From the NCBI RefSeq assembly GCF_900290235.1, contig NZ_OLMK01000010.1, positions 186,001 to 250,000 of the forward strand: a DNA stretch of 64,000 nucleotides, in the 5' to 3' direction. This document shows positions 42,694 to 51,859 of this stretch, in pieces. How positions within the stretch are numbered: the first letter of the stretch is position 1; every line of letters begins with the position of its first letter. The notes below the pieces were generated by a model. It saw only the letters and a program-made list of their open reading frames with translations. It made no database searches and was not told the DNA's origin. The stretch comes from Streptomyces sp. MA5143a. GTDB lineage: Bacteria; Actinomycetota; Actinomycetes; Streptomycetales; Streptomycetaceae. Made by a program: the position numbers and the translations under genes.

Positions 42694-43788
42694 ATGAGGG
42701 CCTTGGGGCAGTCGAGAAGCAGGATCCGGACGAGTCGGACGATGACGACGGGACTGGCCGCGACGGCGCTCGCCGCCGCCCTGGCCGTGCCCGCGCAGGC
42801 ACAGGGGGACGGCCGACCACCGCACTGGGAACTGAAGCAGACCGGCACCGACGTGCGTTTTCGAGGGCTGGCCGCGGTCAGCCGGAACACGGCCTGGCTG
42901 GCCGGAACCGGCGGCACCGTGCTGCGCACGAGGGACGGGGGCGAGCACTGGCGCACGGTGTCACCGCCCGGCGCGCAGGATCTGCAGTTCCGGGACATCG
43001 AGGCGTTCGACGCACGCCGGGCGGTCGTTCTGGCCATCGGCGAGGGCGAGTCCTCCCGCGTGTACCGCACCGACGACGGCGGTGCCACCTGGACCGAGAC
43101 CTTCCGCAACACCGATCCGCGCGCCTTCTACGACTGTCTGACCTTCTTCGACCCGCGCCACGGGCTCGCCATGAGCGACCCGGTGGACGGGAAGTTCCGC
43201 ATCCTGTCCACCGAGGACGGCGGCCGCTCCTGGAACGTCCTGCCGAGCGACGGCATGCCCCCGGCCCTGGAGGGCGAGGCGGGCTTCGCGGCGAGCGGGC
43301 AGTGCCTGGTCAGCTCGGGCCGGCGCGATGTCTGGCTGGCGACCGGCGGAGCGGCACGCGCGCGTGTGCTGCACTCCGCCGACCGGGGCCTGACCTGGAC
43401 GGCCACCGACACCCCCGTCCCGGCGGGCGACCCGGCCCGCGGTGTCTTCGCCCTCGCCTTCCGCGACCGGGCCCACGGCATCGCCGTCGGCGGCGACTAC
43501 CGCGCCGACCAGCCGTCCCCGAGCGCGGCGGCGACCACCGGCGACGCCGGGCGCCGCTGGACGTCCGCCGCGCAACCACCGCCCTCCTACCGCTCCGGCG
43601 TCGCCTGGCTCCCGTACAGCCGTACGACCGCCCTTGCCGTCGGTCCCACCGGCACCGATCTCACCACCGACGGCGGCCGCACCTGGCGCACGGTCGACAC
43701 CGGCTCGTACGACACGGTCGACTGCACCCCCGACCGCGGCTGCTGGGCCGCCGGGGAGAAGGGGCGCGTGGCCCGGCTGGAGAACTGA
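42694..43788 (+). CDS. Secreted BNR-repeat / Ycf48-like beta-propeller protein
   Basis: 364 residues, ATG at 42694 with TAGCTT 8 bases upstream (leaderless pattern). Signal peptide ending AQAQ near 37. Repeated Asp-box/BNR motifs follow: LRTRDGGEHWRTV, YRTDDGGATWTET, LSTEDGGRSWNVL, HSADRGLTWTAT, and LTTDGGRTWRTV, giving a propeller of the photosystem-II assembly factor/sialidase type. Often annotated as an oxidoreductase in Streptomyces, but no catalytic site is visible. Role unknown. Confidence 0.8.
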   Translation: MRALGQSRSRIRTSRTMTTGLAATALAAALAVPAQAQGDGRPPHWELKQTGTDVRFRGLAAVSRNTAWLAGTGGTVLRTRDGGEHWRTVSPPGAQDLQFRDIEAFDARRAVVLAIGEGESSRVYRTDDGGATWTETFRNTDPRAFYDCLTFFDPRHGLAMSDPVDGKFRILSTEDGGRSWNVLPSDGMPPALEGEAGFAASGQCLVSSGRRDVWLATGGAARARVLHSADRGLTWTATDTPVPAGDPARGVFALAFRDRAHGIAVGGDYRADQPSPSAAATTGDAGRRWTSAAQPPPSYRSGVAWLPYSRTTALAVGPTGTDLTTDGGRTWRTVDTGSYDTVDCTPDRGCWAAGEKGRVARLEN

Positions 43789-43879
43789 CGGGACGGCCGG
43801 TGAACGGGCGGCGGGCGGGACTGGATCCCGCCCACCGGGATACCCGTGCGGTGTTCGCGTCATGAAGGGAGTGATCGGC

Positions 43880-44203
43880 ATGCCACGCGGTTCGAGCCCC
43901 AAGCGGGAACGCCAGTACGAGCACATCAAGGAGAGTGCCGAGGACCGCGGTGAGAGCGAGTCGCGCGCCAAGGAGATCGCCGCCCGCACGGTCAACAAGG
44001 AACGCGCCCGGTCCGGCGAGTCCAGGACCGCGAGCCGTACGTCCACGCAGGACATGTCGTCCGGCAAGCGCGGCGGACAGCGCTCCCACAGCGGTTCCGA
44101 GGGACCCACGTACGACCAGTTGTACGAGGAGGCCAAGCGGCGCAACATCCGCGGCCGTTCCGACATGAACAAGAGCCAGCTCAAGCGCGCCCTCGACAAG
44201 TAG
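43880..44203 (+). CDS. Small basic Rho_N/SAP-like protein
   Basis: 107 residues from ATG at 43880, with GGGAG nine bases upstream; ATG at 43862 is the alternative. Very charged and disordered N-terminal two thirds (RGSSPKRERQYEHIKESAED), Ser/Arg/Gly-rich middle, and a C-terminal helix-extended-helix motif YDQLYEEAKRRNIRGRSDMN KSQLKRALD typical of the Rho-terminator N-terminal/SAP-like fold. Such proteins in Streptomyces are sometimes called plasmid stabilisation proteins; nucleic-acid binding is likely, function unknown. Confidence 0.72.
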   Translation: MPRGSSPKRERQYEHIKESAEDRGESESRAKEIAARTVNKERARSGESRTASRTSTQDMSSGKRGGQRSHSGSEGPTYDQLYEEAKRRNIRGRSDMNKSQLKRALDK

Positions 44204-44257
44204 CCGAGCAGCCCTGGGCGGCGTGCTCACCGCGGGGATGCGTAGGCTCGTCTGATC

Positions 44258-44959
44258 ATGACGACCGTACGCATCCCCGCGGGCTGGCCCGCCACCGACG
44301 ATCAGGCCCGAGCCGTGCAGGACGAGTTGCGCGGCCAGGTGGTCCTCGACGAGACCGGGCCGCCGCCCGGCACCGGACACGTCACCGGCGTCGACGTCGC
44401 GTACGACGACGAGCGGGACGTGGTCGCGGCGGCGGCCGTCGTGCTGGACGCGGCCACCCTCGACGTGGTCGCCGAGGCCACGGCGACCGGACAGGTCTCC
44501 TTCCCGTACGTCCCCGGCCTGCTGGCCTTCCGGGAGATCCCGACCGTCCTCGCGGCCCTCGACGCGCTGCCGTGCGACCCCGGGCTCGTCGTCTGCGACG
44601 GCTACGGCCTCGCCCACCCCCGCCGCTTCGGCCTCGCCAGCCACCTCGGCGTCCTCACCGGGCTCCCCACGATCGGTGTCGCCAAGAACCCGTTCACCTT
44701 CACCTACGACGACCCCGGCACCCCGCGCGGCAGTGCCTCGCCCCTCCTCGCCGCCACCGGTACGGGCACCGAGGAAGTGGGCCGTGCGCTGCGCACCCGC
44801 ACCGGGGTCAAACCCGTGTTCGTGTCGGTCGGCCACCGCGTGACCCTCGACAACGCCTGCGCCCACACCCTCGCCCTGACCCCGGCCTACCGCGTCCCGG
44901 AGTCGACCCGGCACGCCGACGCGCTCTGCCGCCGGGCCCTGCGGGAGGCGGCCGGCTGA
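44258..44959 (+). CDS. nfi: Endonuclease V
   Basis: 233 residues, ATG at 44258 with TAGGCT 9 bases upstream. Family motifs: TGVDVAYDD (Asp46), SFPYVPGLLAFREIP, CDGYGLAHPRRFGLASHLGV, and IGVAK. The enzyme cuts near deoxyinosine in DNA, or inosine in RNA, to start repair. No operon partner. Confidence 0.93.
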   Translation: MTTVRIPAGWPATDDQARAVQDELRGQVVLDETGPPPGTGHVTGVDVAYDDERDVVAAAAVVLDAATLDVVAEATATGQVSFPYVPGLLAFREIPTVLAALDALPCDPGLVVCDGYGLAHPRRFGLASHLGVLTGLPTIGVAKNPFTFTYDDPGTPRGSASPLLAATGTGTEEVGRALRTRTGVKPVFVSVGHRVTLDNACAHTLALTPAYRVPESTRHADALCRRALREAAG

Positions 44960-45052
44960 GCCCTCGGGGCCCGCACGTGAGTACGTCCGGGGCTCGCACC
45001 TGAGTACGAGTACGGATATCGACGCGTCGTCATGATCGGCAGGCTGGTCCGC

Positions 45053-45199
45053 ATGACGACGCACCGCGCCCCGAAGCCCGCCGCCAGCCCCAGCCAGCCC
45101 GTCGAGCGGGCCGTCACGGCCGGGCTGCTGCTCGCCCTGATCGCCGGGCTCGCGTGGATCGGCGGGATGGTCTACACACTGACGGGATGGGCCCAGTAG
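45053..45199 (+). CDS. Small single-pass membrane protein
   Basis: 48 residues from ATG at 45053, or 55 from ATG at 45032. Polar Pro/Ala/Ser N-terminus (APKPAASPSQPVERAV) followed by one membrane helix AGLLLALIAGLAWIGGMVYT and a short outer tail ending GWAQ. GC3 pattern and composition are coding-like. Small proteins of this layout are common in Streptomyces; function unknown. Confidence 0.6.
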   Translation: MTTHRAPKPAASPSQPVERAVTAGLLLALIAGLAWIGGMVYTLTGWAQ

Positions 45200-45260
45200 G
45201 GCGCGGGCGGCGGGGGTCGGTGTGCCCCCGGCCGCCTCACGGCGTCGTCCGGAGCCCGTG

Positions 45261-46439
45261 TCACCGGGAGGCGGCCACCCGGAACGTGATACCAGCCGCG
45301 CGCAGCCGCTCGATCAGCGCGTCGCCCATCGCCACCGCCGTCGTGACCTGGCCCGCGGTGGGGGGAAGCTCGTCGAAGGCGAGGCAGAGGGCCGACTCGG
45401 CGAACATCTTCGCCGTCTCGCCGTAGCCCGGGTCACCGCCCGCGACCTCCGTGAAGACCCGCCGGCCGCCGCCCTCGCCCACGAACCGCACCGAGAACCA
45501 GCTCTTGGCCCGCGTCTCGGCGCTCGGCCCCTCGCCCGGCCTGTGCAGATTCCCCAACCAGCGCCGGGCGGGCGGCACTTGCGCGGCGGCGACGACCGCG
45601 CCCACGAACGCCACCCCGCCCACCGCGAACGGCAACGTCCTGACGGCCGCGTAGTGGCGGTAGCGGAAGTCCGGCCCGTAGCGCCGCAAAGCCCGCGCCG
45701 AACGCTGCACCACCTGCGCGTCGATGGTCGGCAGCGGCAGGGCCCACGCACCGACCTCCTTGGCGAAGCGGGGCGCGCTCACCGGCGCGTACGCCCGCCG
45801 TCCCACCGTCCGCGGCTCGTGCCGCTTGCGGTCCCGCGCGGCGGCCGCCGTCTGCCGGGCCCGCGAGAAACCCGTCAGCGCTGAGTTGAACGTACCGCCG
45901 GAGAACATCCCCGACGCCCGCACGTAGCCGTCGACGGTGATCGGCACGTCCTCCGGAAGCTGGCGCACCGTGAAGTACGCCCCCAGGTCGTGCGGGATCG
46001 AGTCGAAGCCCGCCGCGTGCACGATCCGCGCGCCCGTCTCCCGCGCGCGTGCGTCGTGCCGGACGAACATCAGGTCCACGAACTCGGGCTCACCGGTGAG
46101 GTCCAGATAGTCGGTGCCCTCGTCGGCGCAGGCGGCCACCAGTTCCTCGCCGTACGTGATGTACGGGCCCACCGTCGTGGCCACCACGCGCGCCTGCCGG
46201 GCGAGTTCACGCAGGGACGCCGGATCGGACACGTCCGCCCGGAGCACACCGATGCCCTCACCGCCGGGGAGCCGCTCCCGCAGTGCCGCCAGCTTCTCGG
46301 CGCTGCGCCCGGCCAGCGCCCAGCGCAGCCCCTCGGGCGCGTGCTCGGCCAGATACTCCGCGGTGAGCTCGCCGACGAACCCCGTCGCCCCGAAGAGCAC
46401 GATGTCGTACGCCCGATCCGCCCTGCTGTGCGTGCTCAT
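45261..46439 (-). CDS. Saccharopine-dehydrogenase-like / trans-acting enoyl reductase family protein
   Basis: 392 residues. Rossmann start YDIVLFGATGFVGELTAEYL, then LAGRSAEKLAAL, ATTVGPYITYGEELVAAC, YLDLTGEPEF, and AGFDSIPHDLGAYF, all hallmarks of the actinobacterial saccharopine dehydrogenase-like oxidoreductases. In mycobacteria one member is a trans-acting enoyl reductase in phthiocerol/phenolphthiocerol lipid synthesis. Here no polyketide genes are adjacent, so the substrate is unknown. Divergent from the MmcQ-like gene. Confidence 0.85.
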   Translation of the reverse strand: MSTHSRADRAYDIVLFGATGFVGELTAEYLAEHAPEGLRWALAGRSAEKLAALRERLPGGEGIGVLRADVSDPASLRELARQARVVATTVGPYITYGEELVAACADEGTDYLDLTGEPEFVDLMFVRHDARARETGARIVHAAGFDSIPHDLGAYFTVRQLPEDVPITVDGYVRASGMFSGGTFNSALTGFSRARQTAAAARDRKRHEPRTVGRRAYAPVSAPRFAKEVGAWALPLPTIDAQVVQRSARALRRYGPDFRYRHYAAVRTLPFAVGGVAFVGAVVAAAQVPPARRWLGNLHRPGEGPSAETRAKSWFSVRFVGEGGGRRVFTEVAGGDPGYGETAKMFAESALCLAFDELPPTAGQVTTAVAMGDALIERLRAAGITFRVAASR

Positions 46440-46531
46440 GGAACCCCTCAGCCCTCGCCCCCGCGCCGTTGTCGGTGGGTGAGGCTAGCGTGAGGGACGA
46501 GCAGCCGAACGCGCGGGATCCGGAGGTGGCC

Positions 46532-46912
46532 GTGGCCGTGCCCAGGAACGCCCTGAAAAAATGGGAGAAGGTACGTGAGTTCGCCCTCGGCATGCCCGGC
46601 GCCGCCGAGGAGTTCCCCTGGGGCGAGAGCGTCGCCAAGGTCAACAAGAAGGTGTTCGTGTTCCTCGGTGTGGACGACGGCAGCCATCCGCTGGGTGTCA
46701 CCGTGAAGCTCAAGGACGAGGAGACCCACGCCCACGCCCTGACCTGTCCGGGAGCCGAGCCCGCCGGATACGGCCTCGGCAAGGCCGGCTGGGTGCGCGT
46801 CCCGCTGGAGGAGCCGGGTGCCCCGAGCGCGGAGCTGCTCTGCGACTGGGTCGAGGAGAGCTACCGCGTGATCGCCCCGAAGCGCCTGATAGCGGAGCTG
46901 GGGACCCGCTGA
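46532..46912 (+). CDS. MmcQ/YjbR family protein
   Basis: 126 residues from GTG at 46532, chosen for GGAGG five bases upstream; a TAGCGT -10 at about 46483 makes longer starts unlikely. Typical YjbR fold: REFALGMPGAAEEFPWGESVAK, KKVFVFLGVDDG, and ending VEESYRVIAPKRL. Predicted double-wing DNA-binding-like domain, function unclear. A strong terminator follows immediately. Confidence 0.8.
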   Translation: MAVPRNALKKWEKVREFALGMPGAAEEFPWGESVAKVNKKVFVFLGVDDGSHPLGVTVKLKDEETHAHALTCPGAEPAGYGLGKAGWVRVPLEEPGAPSAELLCDWVEESYRVIAPKRLIAELGTR

Positions 46913-46913
46913 C

Positions 46914-46947
46914 GCCGGATGTCCCGGCGCGTGCCGGGACATCCGGC
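46914..46947 (+). terminator. Perfect 15-bp hairpin terminator
   Basis: Arms 46914-46928 and 46933-46947 are fully complementary with loop GCGT, starting 1 base after the stop codon of the MmcQ-like gene and isolating it from the beta-oxidation operon. Confidence 0.92.
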
Positions 46948-47015
46948 ACGACCTTGGGCACAATGGCTAAGCGTTTGCTCACCTCGGGCCTTGTGCGCGG
47001 TGGAACACGTTCTTA

Positions 47016-47043
47016 ACATCACTGGTGTTACATCATCGGTGTC
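47016..47043 (+). promoter_or_regulatory. Adjacent direct repeats before the beta-oxidation operon
   Basis: ACATCACTGGTGTT (47016-47029) is followed immediately by ACATCATCGGTGTC (47030-47043), 11 of 14 positions identical, each itself quasi-palindromic. They end 19 bases before the first gene of the operon and are probable regulator sites. Confidence 0.5.
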
Positions 47044-47062
47044 ACAGAGCTGGGGGCTCTCG

Positions 47063-48259
47063 ATGGCAGTGGCGAAGACGCCCGGGCACGGTCCGCTCGC
47101 CGGTGTGCGCGTGGTCGAACTCGCGGGCATCGGCCCCGGACCGTTCGCCGCCATGCTCCTCGGCGACCTCGGCGCCGACGTGGTCCGCGTCGACCGGCCC
47201 GGCGGCGCCGGCCTCGCCGTCAACCCCCTGTACGACATCACCAACCGCAACAAGCGGTCCGTGATCGTCGACCTCAAGTCCGGCGACGGCCCGGACACCG
47301 TCCTCGCCCTCGCCGAACGCGCCGACATCCTGATCGAGGGCTACCGCCCCGGAGTCGCCGAGCGCCTCGGCGTCGGCCCCGAGAGCTGCCACGCCCGCAA
47401 CCCGGCCCTCGTCTACGGGCGGATGACCGGCTGGGGCCAGCAGGGCCCCCTGGCCCAGCGCGCCGGCCACGACATCGCCTACATCGCCCTGACCGGCACC
47501 CTCGGCATGATCGGCACCCCGGACACCCCGCCCGTCGCCCCCGCGAACCTCCTCGGCGACTACGCGGGCGGCTCGCTCTACCTCGTCGTCGGTGTCCTCG
47601 CCGCCCTGCACCACGCCCGCGCCACGGGCGCCGGCCAGGTCGTGGACGCGGCCATCGTCGACGGCACCGCGCACCTCTCCGCGATGATCCACGGCATGCT
47701 CGCCGCCGGCGGCTGGCAGGACCGCCGCGCCGCCAACCTCCTCGACGGCGGTTGCCCCTTCTACGGCACCTACGAGACCGCCGACGGCCGGTACATGGCC
47801 GTCGGTGCCCTTGAACAGCAGTTCTACGAGGAGTTCGTCGACCTCCTCGGCATCAAGGACCGGGCCCCGGCCCGCAAGGACGTCGCCGCATGGGGCGTCC
47901 TGCGCGAGACGGTCGAGGCCCGCTTCAGGACCCGTACGCGCGACGAGTGGACGGCCGTCTTCGAGGGCTCCGACGCCTGCGTGGCGCCCGTGCTGTCGCT
48001 GCGCGAGGCCCCGGACCACCCGCATCTCGCGGCCCGCGGCACGTTCACCGACTTCGGCGGCATCACCCAGCCCGCCCCCGCACCCCGTTTCTCCGCCACC
48101 CGCACCTCGGTCCGCGGCGGCCCCGCCCAGCCGGGCGCCGACACGACGGACGTCGCCCACGACTGGGGCATACCCGGCCTCCTCGACGCCCGTCCCCCGG
48201 CCGCCGCCACGGACGTTCCCCTCGGTGACCCCGTCCTCGACGGCGAGGCCGGCGTCTGA
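47063..48259 (+). CDS. Family III CoA-transferase / alpha-methylacyl-CoA racemase-like (CaiB/BaiF)
   Basis: 398 residues, ATG at 47063. CaiB/BaiF fold: [46 protein letters not shown], and [17 protein letters not shown]. The residue after [15 protein letters not shown] (active region RAGHDIAY with His-Asp) matches the racemase branch (Amacr/Mcr), which inverts 2-methylacyl-CoA so that branched chains enter beta-oxidation. First gene of a three-gene operon with thiolase and FadB, consistent with branched-chain or isoprenoid fatty acid breakdown. Confidence 0.85.
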   Translation: MAVAKTPGHGPLAGVRVVELAGIGPGPFAAMLLGDLGADVVRVDRPGGAGLAVNPLYDITNRNKRSVIVDLKSGDGPDTVLALAERADILIEGYRPGVAERLGVGPESCHARNPALVYGRMTGWGQQGPLAQRAGHDIAYIALTGTLGMIGTPDTPPVAPANLLGDYAGGSLYLVVGVLAALHHARATGAGQVVDAAIVDGTAHLSAMIHGMLAAGGWQDRRAANLLDGGCPFYGTYETADGRYMAVGALEQQFYEEFVDLLGIKDRAPARKDVAAWGVLRETVEARFRTRTRDEWTAVFEGSDACVAPVLSLREAPDHPHLAARGTFTDFGGITQPAPAPRFSATRTSVRGGPAQPGADTTDVAHDWGIPGLLDARPPAAATDVPLGDPVLDGEAGV

Positions 48260-48317
48260 CGCCCGGCCACCGCACCCCCGACCACCGGCTCTCCACCGCC
48301 ACCCGAAAGGCCAGACC

Positions 48318-49532
48318 GTGAGCACCGAAGCGTACGTGTACGACGCGATCCGCACCCCGCGCGGACGCGGCAAGGCGAACGGCGCCCTGCACGGCACCAA
48401 GCCCATCGACCTCGTCGTCGGGCTGATCCACGAGGTCCGGCGCCGGTACCCCGGCCTCGACCCGGCCGCCGTCGACGACATCGTGCTCGGTGTGGTGGGC
48501 CCCGTCGGCGACCAGGGCTCCGACATCGCCCGTATCGCCGCGGTCGCCGCCGGACTGCCCGACACGGTGGCCGGCGTCCAGGAGAACCGCTTCTGTGCCT
48601 CCGGCCTGGAGGCCGTCAACATGGCCGCCGCCAAGGTCCGTTCCGGCTGGGAGGACCTGGTGCTCGCCGGCGGTGTCGAGTCGATGTCGCGGGTGCCGAT
48701 GGCCTCGGACGGCGGCGCCTGGTTCAACGACCCGATGACCAACCTGGCCGTCAACTTCGTGCCGCAGGGCATCGGCGCCGACCTCATCGCCACCATCGAG
48801 GGCTTCTCCCGCCGGGACGTCGACGAGTACGCCGCCCTCTCTCAGGAGCGGGCCGCCGCGGCCTGGAAGGACGGCCGGTTCGACGCCTCCGTCGTCCCCG
48901 TCAAGGACCGCGCGGGCCTCGTCGTCCTCGACCACGACGAGCATCTGCGGCCCGGCACCACCGCCGACTCGCTCGCCAAGCTGAAGCCGTCGTTCGCCGA
49001 CATCGGCGAGCTGGGCGGCTTCGACGCGGTGGCCCTCCAGAAGTACCACTGGGTCGAGGAGATCGACCACGTCCACCACGCGGGCAACTCCTCCGGCATC
49101 GTCGACGGCGCGGCACTCGTCGCCATCGGCTCCCGCGAGATCGGCGACCGCTACGGCCTGCGCCCGCGCGCCCGGATCGTCTCCGCCGCCGTCTCCGGCT
49201 CCGAGCCCACCATCATGCTCACCGGGCCCGCGCCCGCCACCCGCAAGGCCCTCGCCCGGGCCGGACTGACCATCGACGACATCGACCTCGTCGAGATCAA
49301 CGAGGCGTTCGCCGCCGTCGTCCTGCGCTTCGTGAAGGATATGGGCATCTCCCTGGACAAGGTCAACGTCAACGGCGGCGCCATCGCCCTCGGCCATCCG
49401 CTGGGCGCCACCGGCGCGATGATCCTCGGCACCCTCGTCGACGAGCTGGAGCGCCAGGACAAGCGGTACGGGCTGGCCACGCTGTGCGTGGGCGGCGGCA
49501 TGGGCATCGCGACGATCGTCGAACGCGTCTGA
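48318..49532 (+). CDS. fadA: Acetyl-CoA acyltransferase (thiolase)
   Basis: 404 residues, GTG at 48318 with AAAGG upstream. Thiolase residues: nucleophile Cys in [13 protein letters not shown] (about 92), EINEAFAA, His in [15 protein letters not shown], and the second Cys in [10 protein letters not shown]. It cleaves 3-ketoacyl-CoA in the last step of beta-oxidation. Together with the downstream FadB it forms the trifunctional-type complex partner pair. Not a replacement for the lost pcaF by sequence context, although thiolases overlap in activity. Confidence 0.93.
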   Translation: MSTEAYVYDAIRTPRGRGKANGALHGTKPIDLVVGLIHEVRRRYPGLDPAAVDDIVLGVVGPVGDQGSDIARIAAVAAGLPDTVAGVQENRFCASGLEAVNMAAAKVRSGWEDLVLAGGVESMSRVPMASDGGAWFNDPMTNLAVNFVPQGIGADLIATIEGFSRRDVDEYAALSQERAAAAWKDGRFDASVVPVKDRAGLVVLDHDEHLRPGTTADSLAKLKPSFADIGELGGFDAVALQKYHWVEEIDHVHHAGNSSGIVDGAALVAIGSREIGDRYGLRPRARIVSAAVSGSEPTIMLTGPAPATRKALARAGLTIDDIDLVEINEAFAAVVLRFVKDMGISLDKVNVNGGAIALGHPLGATGAMILGTLVDELERQDKRYGLATLCVGGGMGIATIVERV

Positions 49533-49572
49533 CACCCGGCGGAACCCCACGACTTCTACGGAGAGCCCCCTC

Positions 49573-51747
49573 ATGACCGAGAGCACCACCATCCGCTGGG
49601 AACAGGACCGCTCGGGCCTCGTCACCCTCGTCCTCGACGACCCCCACCAGTCGGCGAACACCATGAACCAGGGGTTCCGCGACTCCCTCGCCGTGATCAC
49701 CGACCGGCTGGAGGCCGAGAAGGACTCCATCCGCGGCGTCATCATCACCTCCGCCAAGAAGACCTTCTTCGCCGGCGGCGATCTGCGCGACCTCATCCGG
49801 GTCACCCCCGACACCGCGCGGCAGCTGTTCGACGGCGGCCTGGAGATCAAGCGCCATCTGCGCCGCATCGAGACCCTCGGCAAGCCCGTCGTCGCCGCGA
49901 TCAACGGTGCCGCCCTCGGCGGCGGCTTCGAACTGGCCCTCGCCTGCCACCACCGCGTCGCCCTCGACGCCCCCGGCTCCAAGATCGGCTGCCCCGAGGT
50001 CACCCTCGGCCTGCTCCCCGGAGGCGGCGGCGTCGTCCGCACGGTACGGCTCCTCGGCATCGCCGACGCGCTGCTGAAGGTCCTGCTCCAGGGAACCCAG
50101 TACAGCCCGCGGCGCGCCCTGGACAACGGCCTCGTCCACGAGGTGGCCGCCACCCACGACGAGCTGATGGCCAAGGCCCGCGCCTACATCGACGCCAACC
50201 CCGAGTCCCAGCAGCCCTGGGACAAGCCGGGCTACCGCATCCCCGGAGGCACGCCCTCGAACGCCAAGTTCGCGGCGAACCTGCCCGCCTTCCCCGCCAC
50301 CCTGCGCAAGCAGACCGCCGGCGCCCCCTACCCGGCCCCGCGGAACATCCTCGCCGCCGCCGTCGAGGGCGCCCAGGTCGACTTCGAGACCGCCCAGGTC
50401 ATCGAGGCCCGCTACTTCGTGGAGCTGGCCGCCGGCCAGACCTCGAAGAACATGATCCAGGCGTTCTTCTTCGACCTCCAGGCCGTCAACTCCGGCGCCA
50501 ACCGCCCCAAGGGCGTCGAACCCCGCCAGGTCCGCAAGGTCGCCGTCCTCGGCGCCGGGATGATGGGCGCCGGCATCGCCTACTCCTGCGCCCGCGCCGG
50601 CATCGACGTCGTCCTGAAGGACGTGTCCGCGGAAGCCGCCGCCAAGGGCAGGGGCTACTCGGAGAAGCTCTGCGCGAAGGCCGTCGCCAGGGGCCGTACG
50701 ACACAGGAGAAGGCCGACGCCCTGCTCGCCCGGATCACCCCCACCGCCGACCCGGCCGACCTGGCCGGCTGCGACGCGGTCATCGAGGCCGTCTTCGAGG
50801 ACACCGCCCTCAAGCACAAGGTGTTCCAGGAGATCGAGAGCGTCGTCGCCCCCGACGCGCTGCTGTGCTCCAACACCTCCACGCTCCCCATCACCACCCT
50901 CGCCGAAGGGGTGGAGCGCCAGTCCGACTTCATCGGCCTGCACTTCTTCTCACCCGTCGACAAGATGCCGCTCGTCGAGATCATCAAGGGCGAGCGGACC
51001 GGCGACGAGGCCCTCGCCCGCGCCTTCGACCTGGTCCGGCAGATCAAGAAGACCCCGATCGTCGTCAACGACTCCCGTGGCTTCTTCACCTCCCGCGTCA
51101 TCGGCCACTTCATCAACGAGGGCGTCGCGATGGTCGGCGAGGGCATCGAGCCCGCGTCGGTCGAGCAGGCGGCGGCCCAGGCGGGCTACCCCGCGAAGGT
51201 CCTCTCCCTGATGGACGAGCTGACCCTGACCCTGCCCCGCAAGATCCGCACGGAGACCCGGCGGGCCGTCGAGGAGGCGGGCGGCACCTGGGAGGAGCAC
51301 CCCGCCGAGGCGGTCATCGACCGCATGGTCGACGAGTTCGGCCGCACCGGGCGCAGCGGTGGCGCAGGCTTCTACGACTACGGTCCCGACGGCCGCCGCA
51401 CCAAGCTCTGGCCCGGCCTGCGCGAGCACTTCACCCGGCCCGACCACCGGATCCCCTTCGAGGACATGCAGGAACGCATGCTGTTCTCCGAGGCCCTGGA
51501 CACCGTCCGCCTCCTGGAGGAGGGCGTCCTCACCTCCGTCGCCGACGCCAACATCGGCTCGATCTTCGGCATCGGCTTCCCCGGCTGGAGCGGGGGTGTC
51601 CTCCAGTACATCAACGGGTACGAGGGCGGCCTGCCGGGCTTCGTGGCACGGGCGAGGGAACTGGCCGACCGCTACGGCGCGCGCTTCACGCCGCCGGGGC
51701 TGCTGGTGGAGAAGGCGGAGCGGGGGGAGAGGTTCGCCGACGCGTGA
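49573..51747 (+). CDS. fadB: 3-hydroxyacyl-CoA dehydrogenase / enoyl-CoA hydratase (FadB-type)
   Basis: 724 residues, ATG at 49573. N-terminal crotonase domain (about 10-200) with FFAGGDLRDLI and the oxyanion region NGAALGGGFELALACHHRVA and catalytic PEVTLGLLPGGGG. The NAD domain begins at about 318 (VAVLGAGMMGAGIAY), with IEAVFEDTALK, SNTSTLPI, FIGLHFFSPVDKMPLVE and RGFFTSRVI, and the helical C-terminal domain to the end. It hydrates and oxidises enoyl-CoA. Third gene of the operon, 40 bases after fadA. Confidence 0.94.
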   Translation: MTESTTIRWEQDRSGLVTLVLDDPHQSANTMNQGFRDSLAVITDRLEAEKDSIRGVIITSAKKTFFAGGDLRDLIRVTPDTARQLFDGGLEIKRHLRRIETLGKPVVAAINGAALGGGFELALACHHRVALDAPGSKIGCPEVTLGLLPGGGGVVRTVRLLGIADALLKVLLQGTQYSPRRALDNGLVHEVAATHDELMAKARAYIDANPESQQPWDKPGYRIPGGTPSNAKFAANLPAFPATLRKQTAGAPYPAPRNILAAAVEGAQVDFETAQVIEARYFVELAAGQTSKNMIQAFFFDLQAVNSGANRPKGVEPRQVRKVAVLGAGMMGAGIAYSCARAGIDVVLKDVSAEAAAKGRGYSEKLCAKAVARGRTTQEKADALLARITPTADPADLAGCDAVIEAVFEDTALKHKVFQEIESVVAPDALLCSNTSTLPITTLAEGVERQSDFIGLHFFSPVDKMPLVEIIKGERTGDEALARAFDLVRQIKKTPIVVNDSRGFFTSRVIGHFINEGVAMVGEGIEPASVEQAAAQAGYPAKVLSLMDELTLTLPRKIRTETRRAVEEAGGTWEEHPAEAVIDRMVDEFGRTGRSGGAGFYDYGPDGRRTKLWPGLREHFTRPDHRIPFEDMQERMLFSEALDTVRLLEEGVLTSVADANIGSIFGIGFPGWSGGVLQYINGYEGGLPGFVARARELADRYGARFTPPGLLVEKAERGERFADA

Positions 51748-51783
51748 CGGTTCGGGGGGCGGGGGGTGCGTTGGCGGCCGCGG

Positions 51784-51844
51784 GTTCGTTGTGGCTGGTC
51801 GCGCAGTTCCCCGCGCCCCTGAAGAGCGACCGGGGCTGCGCCCC
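51784..51844. repeat. Dispersed Streptomyces intergenic repeat
   Basis: The gap between convergent fadB and the MerR gene contains a stretch whose centre is GCGCAGTTCCCCGCGCCCCT and which ends GGGGC-TGC-GCCCC, a small hairpin. From general knowledge this text recurs between genes in many Streptomyces chromosomes. It may act as a terminator. Only one copy is in this window. Confidence 0.6.
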
Positions 51845-51859
51845 TTGCTTTTCACCCCC

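Noticed and set aside
43880..44203. Plasmid partition gene marking an integrated plasmid
   Set aside because: The name plasmid stabilisation is only a label used for this family; no replication, integrase or attachment site is near.
48318..49532. This thiolase as the relocated pcaF
   Set aside because: It is coupled to fadB and a racemase-like gene and resembles FadA; the pcaF tail remains at its native place upstream of pcaH.
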